64,000 nucleotides of DNA, taken from positions 1-64,000 of the forward strand of contig JABDEK010000014.1 in NCBI GenBank assembly GCA_013287135.1, read 5' to 3'. Position 1 is the stretch's first letter. Each line of letters begins with the position of its first letter. This DNA is from Acidobacteriota bacterium (GTDB lineage: Bacteria; Acidobacteriota; Terriglobia; Acidiferrales; UBA7541). Shown here piece after piece: positions 52,750 through 61,970 of the stretch. The notes under the pieces are model-generated. The model saw only the letters and a program-made list of their open reading frames with translations. It made no database searches and was not told the origin of the DNA. The position numbers and the translations under genes are program-made.

Positions 52750-54117
52750 CTATTTTTTCTGTAGCAGCGCAGCAAAGAAGCCGTCGGTTTGATACCCGCC
52801 GGGCGTCGTGTGAAATTGGCCGGCATCGTCGAAAAGGTTCTTTGGTTCGATTCCGCCGGTGAGGTGCGGAGCGATGGATAGCGCTGCTTCACTCGCCGTC
52901 AGGCGCTTTATGTTGGGCAGGCCGCGGAGGACCTCGGTAATTACATTTTCGTTTTCTTCTGGCTCGAGCGAGCAAGTGGAGTACACCAGGCGGCCAGGCG
53001 CTAGTTGGTTGAGCGCCGAGGTCAACAATTCGACTTGCACACGATTGAGTTCGCTCAATTGTTCCGGCTTCAGCCGCCACCGAATTTCCGGATGGCGCGC
53101 GAGAGTTCCAGTGCCTGAGCAGGGTGCGTCGAGGAGTATGCGGTCGAACTGAATGCCGAAGGGCAGCGCGGTCGCAGCGTCCAGTTCCACGATGCGAACG
53201 TCGCTCAGATGAAGCCGCTTGAACTGTTCGCGCATGGCTCGCAGACGGTGCGCGTGGCGATCGGCGGCCACGATCAATCCGTTTTTCCCAGCGCGTCGCG
53301 CCAGGGAAGGCGTTTTTCCTCCCGGAGCAGCGCACAAATCCAGGACGCGATCTCCCGCCTGTACCTCGAGAAGCAACGGAATCGTTTGCGAGGCTTCGTC
53401 TTGAATCGAAATGTCGCCACGCCGAAATGCTTCGGTGCGAGTCGGGCTGCCGCCGGTTACCGCGAATGCCGGCTGCAAGAAGCAGCCTGGATCCACGCCG
53501 AGTCCGGATTTTCGCAAACTTTCAAGAATTCCCTCGCGACGCTCGGGGTGATGCAACGAGCACGCCAGCCGCGGCGTTCGATTGTTCGCCTGCAGCAGAG
53601 AAGTGGTCTGCATTTCGCCAAGCCGTGCGAGCCAGCGTTCTACTAACCAAGCCGGATGCGAATGCAAAATTGATAGCCGCTCAGTGAGCGAGATGTCCGC
53701 GGGCAGGAATTTCTGCGGCGGTTCCTTCGCTTCCGCTGCCAAACGCCGCAGGACTGCATTCACAAGTGAGGAAGCCGAAGATTTTCGCGCGCTTTTTACC
53801 AGTTCCGCAGACTCGTTTACGGCAGCGCGCGCGGGGACGCGTTCAAGAAAACGAAGCTGGTACAGGCCCATGCGCAACGCGATTGCCACCGGCAGATCCA
53901 GCCGCTCGACGGGCTTCTTCAGCGCGCGCTGAAGCAAAAAATCCAGAAGGCCGCGCCAGCGAAGAACTCCCAGAGCAATTTCCGTTGCCAGCGCCGCGTC
54001 GTCCGCTCGTACGCCCGCGCCAAGCTCTGTGTGCAAGACGTCGGTGGCGTACGCGGCCTCCCCCTCCACGCGTCGCAGCACGTCGTAAGCAATTTTTCTG
54101 GCAGCACTAACTGGCAT
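52750..54117 (-). CDS. rsmB: 16S rRNA (cytosine-967-C5)-methyltransferase
   Basis: RsmB methylates C967 of 16S rRNA. An N-terminal NusB-like RNA-binding domain (AYDVLRRVEGEAAYATDVL) is followed by the Rossmann methyltransferase with VLDLCAAPGGKTPSLA, LLDAPCSGTGTLARHPEIRW and the catalytic cysteine motif YSTCSLEPEENE. At 455 residues it has normal length. The gene lies 73 bp downstream of fmt, and the fmt-rsmB order is classic. Confidence 0.95.
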   Translation of the reverse strand: MPVSAARKIAYDVLRRVEGEAAYATDVLHTELGAGVRADDAALATEIALGVLRWRGLLDFLLQRALKKPVERLDLPVAIALRMGLYQLRFLERVPARAAVNESAELVKSARKSSASSLVNAVLRRLAAEAKEPPQKFLPADISLTERLSILHSHPAWLVERWLARLGEMQTTSLLQANNRTPRLACSLHHPERREGILESLRKSGLGVDPGCFLQPAFAVTGGSPTRTEAFRRGDISIQDEASQTIPLLLEVQAGDRVLDLCAAPGGKTPSLARRAGKNGLIVAADRHAHRLRAMREQFKRLHLSDVRIVELDAATALPFGIQFDRILLDAPCSGTGTLARHPEIRWRLKPEQLSELNRVQVELLTSALNQLAPGRLVYSTCSLEPEENENVITEVLRGLPNIKRLTASEAALSIAPHLTGGIEPKNLFDDAGQFHTTPGGYQTDGFFAALLQKK

Positions 54118-54190
54118 TTATTTTTGGAGCGCTTTCAGATAATTAATTGAATTCGTCAAGCGAGACAAAACGAGTCGTCCGGCGCAGCAA

Positions 54191-55162
54191 TTAACCGCCA
54201 AAGCGGTCGCCAGGAATCAGACGCGCGCCGTTTGCGAATTCCAGTGCGGTAACTCTCTTGCGTCCTTCGAGCTGTACAAATTCAAGGAGCAGCGCAGTCC
54301 CGTCGCCGCAAGCGACCACTACCTTAGCGTCGGCTTTGAAACTTTCTCCCGGTGAGCGGGACCCGTCCCTAGGGGAGCCTGGCATTCCGGCTGTCGCAGG
54401 CGGAGAAATCGGACGGCCCCAAATCGCGCAGTTTTTTCCGCGAAACGAACTGAATGCGCCGGGCCATGGCTGCAATCCGCGAATTCGATTGTAGATTTCC
54501 TGGGCGGATTGCGACCAATCAATTCTTCCTTCTTCTTTCTTCAGCGGCGGAGCAAAAGTGGCCTGGGAATCATCCTGCGGCACGCGCGTGATGGTTCCGC
54601 GTTCCAGGCCGCGCAAGGTTTCCGCCACAAGCGGCGCGCCCGCCTCTGAAAGCCGTGCGTACAATTCAGGCGCAGTTTCGTCCGGGCCGATCACCGTTTC
54701 AAATCTCAGCAGCTTAGGACCGCTGTCGAGACCTGCGTCGATATTCATGGTCGTCAGCCCCGTGCGTTTTTCGCCATTTATGATCGCGCGATGGATCGGC
54801 GCGGCCCCGCGATATTTTGGCAACAACGATCCGTGCAGGTTAACCCAGCCGAGCCGGGGAATTGCAATCAGCCTGGCGGAAATAATTTGCCCGTAGGCGA
54901 TGATCACCACAGCATCCGGCGCAGTTCGCTGGAAGAATTCAAATGATTCTTCAGATTTGATTTTCTCGGGCTGATAAACAGTGATGCCGGCGGAAATAGC
55001 GGCGTCTTTTACCGGCGAACGCGACACGGCCAGAGCACGGCCGCGTGGCCGGTCAGGTTGTGTCACTACGGCTACGATCTGAAAATCGGCTTGCGCCAGT
55101 AGATAGCGCAGAGAAGGGACCGCGAATTCGGGTGTGCCGCAAAAAACAATTCTGAGCGGCAC
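54191..55162 (-). CDS. fmt: methionyl-tRNA formyltransferase
   Basis: Fmt formylates initiator Met-tRNA from 10-formyl-tetrahydrofolate. It contains RIVFCGTPEFAVPSL at the start, the catalytic Asn/His region (NLHGSLLPKYRGAAPIHRAI), GLDSGPKLLR and a C-terminal oligonucleotide-binding domain (RIRGLQPWPGAFSSF). The gene begins 7 bp after the def stop, giving the usual def-fmt pair. Confidence 0.96.
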   Translation of the reverse strand: MPLRIVFCGTPEFAVPSLRYLLAQADFQIVAVVTQPDRPRGRALAVSRSPVKDAAISAGITVYQPEKIKSEESFEFFQRTAPDAVVIIAYGQIISARLIAIPRLGWVNLHGSLLPKYRGAAPIHRAIINGEKRTGLTTMNIDAGLDSGPKLLRFETVIGPDETAPELYARLSEAGAPLVAETLRGLERGTITRVPQDDSQATFAPPLKKEEGRIDWSQSAQEIYNRIRGLQPWPGAFSSFRGKNCAIWGRPISPPATAGMPGSPRDGSRSPGESFKADAKVVVACGDGTALLLEFVQLEGRKRVTALEFANGARLIPGDRFGG

Positions 55163-55169
55163 GCGCGCC

Positions 55170-55679
55170 CTACCACTCGCCGGCTTTTTTCATTTTGCGG
55201 ATTTTGCGCTTGATCATGTCGCGTTTCAGCATGCTCAAATGCGTGATGAAGAGGATTCCGTTCAAGTGATCGATTTCGTGGCAAAAAGCGCGGGCCAGCA
55301 ATCCTTCACCGCGCATTTCAAACTCTTTTCCGGTGGCGTCTTGCGCGCGTATGGTCACATATTGCGGTCGCGCTACGTGCGCGCGAAAACCCGGAACGGA
55401 AAGGCATCCTTCTTCTTCGCGCTGCTCTCCCTCCGCATGGATAATTTCCGGGTTCGCGCAGACGAGCTTGGCTTCGGCATTTTTACCGTTGCTTACATCA
55501 ATGACTGTAATTCGCAATCCCAGCCCAATTTGCGGCGCTGCCAGTCCCACGCCCGACGCCGCGTACATGGATTCGAACATGTCGTCCACGAGTTTCTGCA
55601 GGTCGGCGTCAAAGTTCTCCACGCGCTTGGTGGGAGTCTCCAGGATCGGGTCGCCGTACTTTACGATCGGGTGAATCAT
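55170..55679 (-). CDS. def: peptide deformylase
   Basis: This enzyme removes the N-formyl group from nascent proteins. All three metal motifs are intact: GVGLAAPQIG, EEGCLSVPG (cysteine ligand) and HEIDHLNGIL (histidine ligands and glutamate). At 169 residues it is a type I enzyme. The 510-residue forward ORF in the track is antisense to def and aroC and is a shadow. The context is the aroC-def-fmt-rsmB cluster. Confidence 0.97.
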   Translation of the reverse strand: MIHPIVKYGDPILETPTKRVENFDADLQKLVDDMFESMYAASGVGLAAPQIGLGLRITVIDVSNGKNAEAKLVCANPEIIHAEGEQREEEGCLSVPGFRAHVARPQYVTIRAQDATGKEFEMRGEGLLARAFCHEIDHLNGILFITHLSMLKRDMIKRKIRKMKKAGEW

Positions 55680-55715
55680 CTTCGCTGCGTCATTCCTTGT
55701 GAGCTTGATTCTTAT

Positions 55716-56888
55716 TCAAAACGCGTCGAGCTGTTGTTGGTACCCCTCATAGTTGCGGCGCATCTCTGGCATGGAATCCCCGCCAAACTTTTCCAGGAAA
55801 CCTCCGGCCAGTTCCAGCGCAACCATCGCTTCACCGATGACGCCCGCAGCAGGCACCACGCAAACATCCGAACGCTCGTACGCTGCTTTCACCGGCTCTT
55901 TTGTTTTCAAATCGGCTGTTTGCAATGTGCGACGCAATGTCGAAATCGGTTTCAAATATCCACGAACCACGATGTCGCTGCCGTTGCTGATACCACCTTC
56001 GATTCCGCCTGCGCGATTCGAAGAGCGCGCAAATCGTTTGCCAGCCTGATCGTAACGAATCTCGTCCTGAACTTCCGAGCCATAGCTTCCTGCGTTTTCG
56101 ATGCCTGTGCCAATCTCAACCGCTTTCACCGCTTGAATGGACATCACGGCGCGCGCCAGTTTTGCGTCCAACTTTTCGTCCCACTGCGCATGGCTGCCCA
56201 AACCTGCCGGAACTCCGCGCGCTACAACTTCAAAAACGCCGCCGACCGAATCGCCTTCCTTCAACGCGCGCTCCACTTCCGCCTTCATACGCGTTTCGGT
56301 GGCCGCATCCACACAACGCAACGGCGATTCCAGATTTTCGCACGCCGCAACGATTTCCGGCCAGTCGGCGACCCGGTCCAGTCGCACATGGCCCACCGCT
56401 GCCGTATGGCTCAGCACCGTAACGCCAAACTCGCCCAAGAGCAATTTCGCAAACGCGCCGGCCGCAACTCGCGCTGCCGTCTCGCGAGCCGAGGCGCGCT
56501 CCAGTATGTAGCGCGCATCATGGAAATTGAATTTCAACGCGCCAGCCAGATCAGCGTGGCCCGGGCGGGCTGCGGTGAGCGGACGCTGCGAATCTTCAGC
56601 GCCCTCGGTATCTTCCACCGGCAGCGCCTTTTCCCAGTTTTTCCAGTCACGATTTTCGATGCGTAACGCGATTGGCGCGCCGATCGTCTTGCCGTGTCGT
56701 ACGCCTGCGAAAATCTCGGCTTGGTCTTTCTCGATTCGCTGGCGCGCGCCACGCCCGTAGCCGAGTTGCCGTCGATGCAGTTCGCGCTGAATAAAATCCT
56801 GGTCCACCGCGAGTCCAGAAGGCAAGCCGGAAATCCATGCTACCAGCGCTTGACCGTGAGACTCGCCCGCAGTTACAAATCGAAGCAT
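55716..56888 (-). CDS. aroC: chorismate synthase
   Basis: This FMN-dependent enzyme makes chorismate from EPSP in the shikimate pathway. Conserved regions are LRFVTAGESHGQALV at the start, GYGRGARQRIEKD, the RPGHADLAGALKF block and the C-terminal part of the signature (SNRAGGIEGGISNG). The ORF track begins 21 codons upstream; the ATG at 56888 has AGGAG and starts at the conserved MLRFVTAGE sequence, giving 390 residues. It is the 5' gene of a cluster that continues with def, fmt and rsmB. Confidence 0.95.
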   Translation of the reverse strand: MLRFVTAGESHGQALVAWISGLPSGLAVDQDFIQRELHRRQLGYGRGARQRIEKDQAEIFAGVRHGKTIGAPIALRIENRDWKNWEKALPVEDTEGAEDSQRPLTAARPGHADLAGALKFNFHDARYILERASARETAARVAAGAFAKLLLGEFGVTVLSHTAAVGHVRLDRVADWPEIVAACENLESPLRCVDAATETRMKAEVERALKEGDSVGGVFEVVARGVPAGLGSHAQWDEKLDAKLARAVMSIQAVKAVEIGTGIENAGSYGSEVQDEIRYDQAGKRFARSSNRAGGIEGGISNGSDIVVRGYLKPISTLRRTLQTADLKTKEPVKAAYERSDVCVVPAAGVIGEAMVALELAGGFLEKFGGDSMPEMRRNYEGYQQQLDAF

Positions 56889-57046
56889 TTTCTCCTGACC
56901 AACCCACGAGGCAAACCTAAACGCGCGAACGAAAGATTCTACCGGACACACTGACGCGCGTAAAGCGAGGGCCTGCGCCAGAAAGATGCCGCGTTCGTAA
57001 AAATGAGAGGTCTTACGATGCCAAAACTATTGGAGTCCTGTGTCTT

Positions 57047-57829
57047 TTAGTGTCCACACCATTTTGGCCGGCGCTTTTCGAGAAACGACGCAAGCCCTTC
57101 GCGAAAATCTTCCGTTCCGCGAATTCGCGCGTTCTCTTGCGTGGCCATTTCCAACTCCTCGCGCATACGGCTATCGTGGCTGATCAGCAGGCGCTTCGTC
57201 ATGGCCAAGCTTACTGGGCTCGATTCGAGAAAAATGGTTGCAACTTCGCGGGCGCGTTTCATTAGATCTTCCAGCGGCACGATCTCGTTTACAAGACCCA
57301 GGCGAAATGCTTCGGCGGCATCAATAATGCGTCCGGTCAGCAAAAGATCGCGAGCGTGTTTCTCGCCCACCTGGCGGCGAAGCATCACCGAAACGAGCGC
57401 CGGAATAAATCCGATGCGCACCTCGGTATATCCGAAGTTCGCTTCGGGAGCCGCCAAAGTGAAATCTGAAAGGGTCGCTAGCCCGCAACCACCGGCAATC
57501 GCCGCGCCGTTCACGGCTGTGATGAGCGGCTTAGGGAAACCGTAAACGAGCTGAAACATTCTTGCCATGCGTCGCGAATCGGCAAGATTCTCTTCGTGGG
57601 TTTGTTTGTCGATGGCCTGAAGCGTCTCTAGGTCCATTCCGGAGCAAAAAGCTTTTCCCGCCCCCGTAAGGATTACGACGCGAACGGTGCTGTCCGCTTC
57701 CGCTGCGTTCAGCGCCGCGAAGAGCTCTTCAATCATCGGCGTCGAAATCGCGTTGCGTTTTTCAGGACGGTTTAAAGTTATCGTCGCGACCCGGCCGTCA
57801 CGCTCGAATTTTAGAGTGCTGTATTCCAA
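57047..57829 (-). CDS. enoyl-CoA hydratase/isomerase (probable methylglutaconyl-CoA hydratase)
   Basis: The crotonase fold motifs are present: oxyanion-hole strands KAFCSGMDLET and AAIAGGCGLATLSDFTLA, with the catalytic region FGYTEVRIGFIPALVS. It lies 13 bp behind an HMG-CoA lyase gene and near an acyl-CoA carboxylase beta gene. The leucine-degradation set would need exactly methylglutaconyl-CoA hydration, so that role is inferred from context; broad-range enoyl-CoA hydratase is possible. It has 260 residues. Confidence 0.85.
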   Translation of the reverse strand: MEYSTLKFERDGRVATITLNRPEKRNAISTPMIEELFAALNAAEADSTVRVVILTGAGKAFCSGMDLETLQAIDKQTHEENLADSRRMARMFQLVYGFPKPLITAVNGAAIAGGCGLATLSDFTLAAPEANFGYTEVRIGFIPALVSVMLRRQVGEKHARDLLLTGRIIDAAEAFRLGLVNEIVPLEDLMKRAREVATIFLESSPVSLAMTKRLLISHDSRMREELEMATQENARIRGTEDFREGLASFLEKRRPKWCGH

Positions 57830-57842
57830 GGTGCCCTCGGTT

Positions 57843-58766
57843 TCAGTTTACCGTCGGCGAAGTCATGGGATCGATCGTTTTTGGCTCATGGCTGTATTTT
57901 TCGCGTAGCTCGTCGGTCATCGCGCAAGCAACGGCAAGAGACTTCGTGTCAATGCCAGTGGAAACGCCGCGAGCAGAGAGCGTGGTCAAAATTGCTTCGG
58001 TGGGAATATTCCCCACCAGCTCGTCTCCCGCGAACGGGCATCCGCCCAACCCCGTCAACGCACCATCGAAGCGTCGGCATCCCGCTTCATACGCCGCCAA
58101 AACTTTTTCCGGAGCGTGCTCCGGACGGCTGTGCAAGTGAACTCCAATTTCAACTCCCGCCACGGCATTTTTCGACGCGTGGTAAAGGCGAGCCACGTCT
58201 TCGGGAGATGCCGTGCCAACGGTGTCTGCCAGAGAAACAATTCGTACGCCGACATCTTTCAGCCACACCAGCGTTTCTTCCACAACTTCCGGGCCCCATG
58301 GCTCGTCGTAGGGATTTCCAAAAGCCATGGAAATATAAATCACCAGATTTTTGCCGGCGGCCTTGGTGTCATTTTGCAGTTTCTGCACCAGCAAGCGAGT
58401 TTCCTCGCGAGACATGTTTGCATTCGCGCGCCGAAAATAGGCGGAGATGGAATACGGGTAGCCGATGGTCGTGACGCCGGGCGTGGCCAGAGCGCGTTCG
58501 AGGCCCTGCGCGTTCACGACAATCCCTATAATGTCCGGCGTATGCCCGGGAGTGGTCTGGCACTGGCCTAAGCCTTGCATCACTTCTTCGCTATCGGCCA
58601 TCTGCGGCACGTGCTTGGGCGACACAAAACTCACCGCGTCGATGTGCCGAAATCCGAGCGCGAGCAAGCGGCTCAGGTAATGAACTTTTTCCTTCGTGGG
58701 AATAATCTGCCTCAGACCTTGCCAGGCATCCCGCGGACATTCAACGATGGTTACGTTTTCTGCCAT
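57843..58766 (-). CDS. hydroxymethylglutaryl-CoA lyase-type enzyme
   Basis: HMG-CoA lyase cleaves HMG-CoA to acetoacetate and acetyl-CoA, the last step of leucine degradation. The TIM barrel has VECPRDAWQGLRQIIPTK, IDAVSFVSPKHVPQM, LADTVGTASPEDV, the metal-binding VHLHSRPEH and the active-site cysteine loop GLGGCPFAGDELVGN. The start is set to the ATG at 58766; the longer track ORF overlaps the upstream small gene. The gene is 5 bp after the small membrane protein stop. The assignment is good; citramalate or related lyase activity is less likely. Confidence 0.9.
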   Translation of the reverse strand: MAENVTIVECPRDAWQGLRQIIPTKEKVHYLSRLLALGFRHIDAVSFVSPKHVPQMADSEEVMQGLGQCQTTPGHTPDIIGIVVNAQGLERALATPGVTTIGYPYSISAYFRRANANMSREETRLLVQKLQNDTKAAGKNLVIYISMAFGNPYDEPWGPEVVEETLVWLKDVGVRIVSLADTVGTASPEDVARLYHASKNAVAGVEIGVHLHSRPEHAPEKVLAAYEAGCRRFDGALTGLGGCPFAGDELVGNIPTEAILTTLSARGVSTGIDTKSLAVACAMTDELREKYSHEPKTIDPMTSPTVN

Positions 58767-58771
58767 ATGTT

Positions 58772-59101
58772 TTAGTACCAAGGGCTCCGATAGATGTGAA
58801 CCGCGTACCAAAGCGCCGAAATTCCACTAACAATGGAAATCGCCATGAGAAAAACAATTATCCGCGATATCGCGGCTTCCTTAGCATTAATAATCGTCAG
58901 AACCAGTGCGACTACAAGCCCGAGATAAGAGAGATATTGCGACACCTGATAAATGAACCACATTCCTGAATGAGAATTCGGGCCACCCTGCGAAATCACC
59001 CACGAGCATGCCCAGGCAAAGAAACACGGCGAAACAAGCAGCAAAGTGAAGAGTAGCGTGGTGACTCCGCCGCGCTTCGCAACCGCATTTTCCTCGTCCA
59101 T
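58772..59101 (-). CDS. three-helix membrane protein inside the leucine-catabolism operon
   Basis: The 109-residue protein is not recognised. Three hydrophobic helices (TTLLFTLLLVSPCFFAWAC; VSQYLSYLGLVVALVLTII; IIVFLMAISIVSGISALWY) and short loops make it an integral membrane protein. Its ATG touches the stop of the carboxylase gene and its stop is 5 bp before the HMG-CoA lyase ATG, so it is certainly in the operon. It has no known role in this pathway. Confidence 0.75.
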   Translation of the reverse strand: MDEENAVAKRGGVTTLLFTLLLVSPCFFAWACSWVISQGGPNSHSGMWFIYQVSQYLSYLGLVVALVLTIINAKEAAISRIIVFLMAISIVSGISALWYAVHIYRSPWY

Positions 59102-60778
59102 TTAGGTTTGCAAGACGCCCGTCTTGAACTCAGCCACATGCGGATTCAATGCCGCCAATTCCAGCGCCTCGATTAACGCTTCGCGCGTGCGTGCGGGATC
59201 GATGATCGCGTCCACCCATAGGCGCGCAGCAGCGTAGCGAGGGTCGGTCTGGTGCTCATAGGTCGCACGCGTAGTTTCGTAAAGTTCCTTTTTCTCCGCG
59301 TCACTCAACTTTTTGCCTTCGCGCTCGAGCTGCTTGATTTTAATTTCGACGAGCGTTCCGGCCGCGGCGTCGCCACCCATCACGGCGTATCGCGCGGTAG
59401 GCCAGGCAAAAATAAATCTGGGGTCGTAGGCTTTTCCGCACATGGCATAATGGCCTGCGCCGAAACTGCCGCCGCAAATCACGGCAATCTTCGGCACCAC
59501 GCTGTTGGCTACCGCGTTCACCATTTTCGCGCCGGCGCGAATGATTCCGCTCCATTCTGCTTCCTTACCCACCATAAATCCATTCACGTCGTGAAGAAAA
59601 ATTAAGGGCACCAGATTCTGATTGCAATCAAGAATAAAACGCGCCGCCTTGTCCGCCGACTCGGTGTAAATCACTCCGCCAAATTCGATTCGCTTGTCGC
59701 CCGTGCCGGGCGCGGCTATGGTGACAGATTTTTTCTGGTTGGCCACGATGCCGACGGACCAGCCGCCGATGCGTGCGTAACCGCACAGCAGCGTCTGTCC
59801 GTATTCTGGGCGATATTCTTCGAATTCGCTCTGGTCCACAATGCGCGCAATAATTTCGCGCATGTCGTATTGCTTGCCCGCATCGGCCGAGAAAATTCCG
59901 TAAATCTCGTCGCCGGGATGTTTGGGCGGCGCTGCCGGTTTGTGATCGAAGGGAGCGCGCGCGGGATGGCCGATCTTGTCCAGTAGGGCGCGCATGCGTT
60001 TGATGCACGCGTCGTCGTCCGGCTCGCGAAAATCGATGGTGCCGCTGATCTGCGCATGCATCTGAGCGCCGCCCAGTTCCTCTGCTGAAGTTTTCTGTCC
60101 GATGGCGGCTTGCACCAACGCCGGGCCTGCGAGAAAAAGGCCGCTACCTTCCGTCATCAGGATTTTGTCGCACATTACCGGCAGGTAAGCGCCGCCAGCC
60201 ACGCACATGCCCATAATTGCCGTGATTTGCGGAATGCCCATCGCGCTCATTACCGCGTTGTTGCGAAACACGCGCCCAAAATCGTCGGCGTCAGGAAAAA
60301 CGTCTTCTTGGAGAGGCAGAAACACGCCGGCTGAATCGACCAAATAGATTGTGGGTATATGATTTTCAATCGCGATATTTTGAGCACGAATTACTTTTTT
60401 CGCAGTCATCGGAAAAAACGCGCCCGCTTTCACGGTGGCGTCATTCGCGATAATCATCACGCGGCGTCCGGAAACTCGCGCCAGCCCCGTGATGGTTCCA
60501 GCCGCGGGAGCGCCGCCCCATTCTTCGTACATCTCATACGCGGCGTAGAGTCCCAGCTCGAAAAATTCTGTTTTAGGGTCGATCAGCTTGGCGATGCGCT
60601 CGCGAGCTGTCAGCCGGCCCTTTTTGTGCTGCGCTTCGATGGCTTTCGCGCCTCCGCATTGCCGTATGCGCTCTTCCTCATTTTTTATTTCCGTCAACTT
60701 ATCGATCATCTGACGAGTGCGTTTCTGAAAGTCGGCAGATTTCGCGTCAACGCGCGTATCGTTTTTTGTGCTACTCAA
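59102..60778 (-). CDS. acyl-CoA carboxylase, carboxyltransferase (beta) subunit
   Basis: The 558-residue protein transfers carboxyl from biotin to an acyl-CoA. Both crotonase-like halves are seen: GLYAAYEMYEEWGGAPAAGTIT, MGMCVAGGAYLPVMCD, and the C-terminal HDVNGFMVGKEAEWSGIIR, ICGGSFGAGHYAMCGKAYDP and YAVMGGDAAAGTLV. Placement before HMG-CoA lyase and an enoyl-CoA hydratase suggests methylcrotonyl-CoA carboxylase. The biotin-carrying alpha subunit is not in the window. Propionyl- or geranyl-CoA use cannot be excluded. Confidence 0.88.
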   Translation of the reverse strand: MSSTKNDTRVDAKSADFQKRTRQMIDKLTEIKNEEERIRQCGGAKAIEAQHKKGRLTARERIAKLIDPKTEFFELGLYAAYEMYEEWGGAPAAGTITGLARVSGRRVMIIANDATVKAGAFFPMTAKKVIRAQNIAIENHIPTIYLVDSAGVFLPLQEDVFPDADDFGRVFRNNAVMSAMGIPQITAIMGMCVAGGAYLPVMCDKILMTEGSGLFLAGPALVQAAIGQKTSAEELGGAQMHAQISGTIDFREPDDDACIKRMRALLDKIGHPARAPFDHKPAAPPKHPGDEIYGIFSADAGKQYDMREIIARIVDQSEFEEYRPEYGQTLLCGYARIGGWSVGIVANQKKSVTIAAPGTGDKRIEFGGVIYTESADKAARFILDCNQNLVPLIFLHDVNGFMVGKEAEWSGIIRAGAKMVNAVANSVVPKIAVICGGSFGAGHYAMCGKAYDPRFIFAWPTARYAVMGGDAAAGTLVEIKIKQLEREGKKLSDAEKKELYETTRATYEHQTDPRYAAARLWVDAIIDPARTREALIEALELAALNPHVAEFKTGVLQT

Positions 60779-60865
60779 AGGGTCCTTTCTTACACGCCGG
60801 CCGCGCTCGCAAGCAGCGCCCCGGATGGAAATACGGCATCAGATTGTACCATCCACACTAAGTTT

Positions 60866-60893
60866 TTGACTTGGCGCTCGGATGCGCTAGAAT
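60866..60893 (+). promoter_or_regulatory. candidate promoter for the GNAT gene
   Basis: TTGACT (60866-60871), a 16-bp spacer and TAGAAT (60888-60893) are in the 351-bp divergent region between the carboxylase and GNAT genes. The leader to the ATG at 61130 would be about 230 nt, unusually long. No gene was found in this region apart from that. Confidence 0.4.
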
Positions 60894-61129
60894 CGGCCCC
60901 GGTTCGAGACCACGTCTTAACCAAATTCTTCTCGGAGGATGCCTATGCTCTGCGATACCCGCGCGAGGGACGGGTCCGCCTCCGGATTTTTGATTTAAGT
61001 CTTTGGACTCTTGCTCTCCTTCGGCGCGAAATTCTCCAGTCATTCCGCTTTAATAGCGACCCCGACCGTCGTGGCTGTTCCTTAATAACCCAATATGGCC
61101 TCAATGGCGCCGCAAAAAAGGAGAATCAA

Positions 61130-61939
61130 ATGGAATTCGTGGACTTGAATCTCGCACGTCGTCTGGAAATGGCAGAAGCTCAGGCGTGCCGTGCTTGCGC
61201 GGAGGCATTCCACCAGCAGCATCCTGAGTTTGCGGTCGCCGTGGAGGAAATCGCGGGCGGCTTTGCAGTTTTTGCTGGCGTAGACTCACCGGTTACGCAA
61301 GCAATCGGCGTTGGACTTCATGGTGACGTGCGGGACGCCGATCTCGACCGCCTCCAGGATTTTTTCAGTAGTCGTGGCGCCGCCGCAGCCGTCGAGCTTT
61401 GCCCGTTGGTCGAGATGTCTCTGTATGAAAGATTTGCAAAACGCGGTTTCCATTTGCTTGAAGTTTCGGATGTCTTATTCAAAAAACTCGCGCCGAGCGA
61501 TGGCCATGCGAGAGCGACGCCTTCGAATATCGTCGTCCGCCGAGCAGCACCTGATGAAGCGCAACTTTGGACGAAAACGGTAGCAGAAGGATTTGCGGAA
61601 CATAATCCAGTAACGCAGGCGATCCTCGACGTGATGGCGGGTTTCTTTCCGGCGGCTCATTGCTTCCTCGCGCTTGTGAACGGCTCGGTAGCAGGAGGTG
61701 GCGCAGTTTCCACGCGAGGAGGAGTCTGCGGTCTTTTTGGCGCGAGCACGCTTCCAGAGTTTCGCGGTCGGGGCGTGCAAATGGCTTTACTACAGGCGCG
61801 CATTGCATGGGCTACCGCACAGGGATGCCACCTTGCAGTAAGTATTACGCAACCGGGAAGCGCTTCGCATCGAAACATGGAGCGCCAGGGATTTCGCACG
61901 GCTTACACGCGGACCAAGCTGATTCGCGCCCTGTCCTAA
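61130..61939 (+). CDS. GNAT-family acetyltransferase
   Basis: The C-terminal half has the N-acetyltransferase fold (VVRRAAPDEAQLWTK; LFGASTLPEFRGRGVQMALLQARI, with the acetyl-CoA loop RGRGVQ). The N-terminal half (VDLNLARRLEMAEAQ...) is a second, degenerate domain of similar size, as in tandem GNAT proteins. The start is the ATG at 61130 after AAGGAG; the track ORF extends 257 codons further upstream only because of a missing stop. The substrate is unknown. Confidence 0.82.
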   Translation: MEFVDLNLARRLEMAEAQACRACAEAFHQQHPEFAVAVEEIAGGFAVFAGVDSPVTQAIGVGLHGDVRDADLDRLQDFFSSRGAAAAVELCPLVEMSLYERFAKRGFHLLEVSDVLFKKLAPSDGHARATPSNIVVRRAAPDEAQLWTKTVAEGFAEHNPVTQAILDVMAGFFPAAHCFLALVNGSVAGGGAVSTRGGVCGLFGASTLPEFRGRGVQMALLQARIAWATAQGCHLAVSITQPGSASHRNMERQGFRTAYTRTKLIRALS

Positions 61940-61970
61940 TTCGAATGGCTAGACTTTCGACGGGTGGGAA

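Noticed and set aside
55134-56666. 510-codon forward ORF
   Set aside because: Antisense to def and aroC, which have full catalytic motifs; the translation has no recognisable domain.
60896-60915. GGTTCGAGACC, resembling a tRNA T-arm
   Set aside because: No matching anticodon, D-arm or acceptor stem could be built around it.
60359-61129. Upstream extension of the GNAT ORF
   Set aside because: It overlaps the carboxylase gene antisense and an intergenic region; the ATG at 61130 has a strong AAGGAG.
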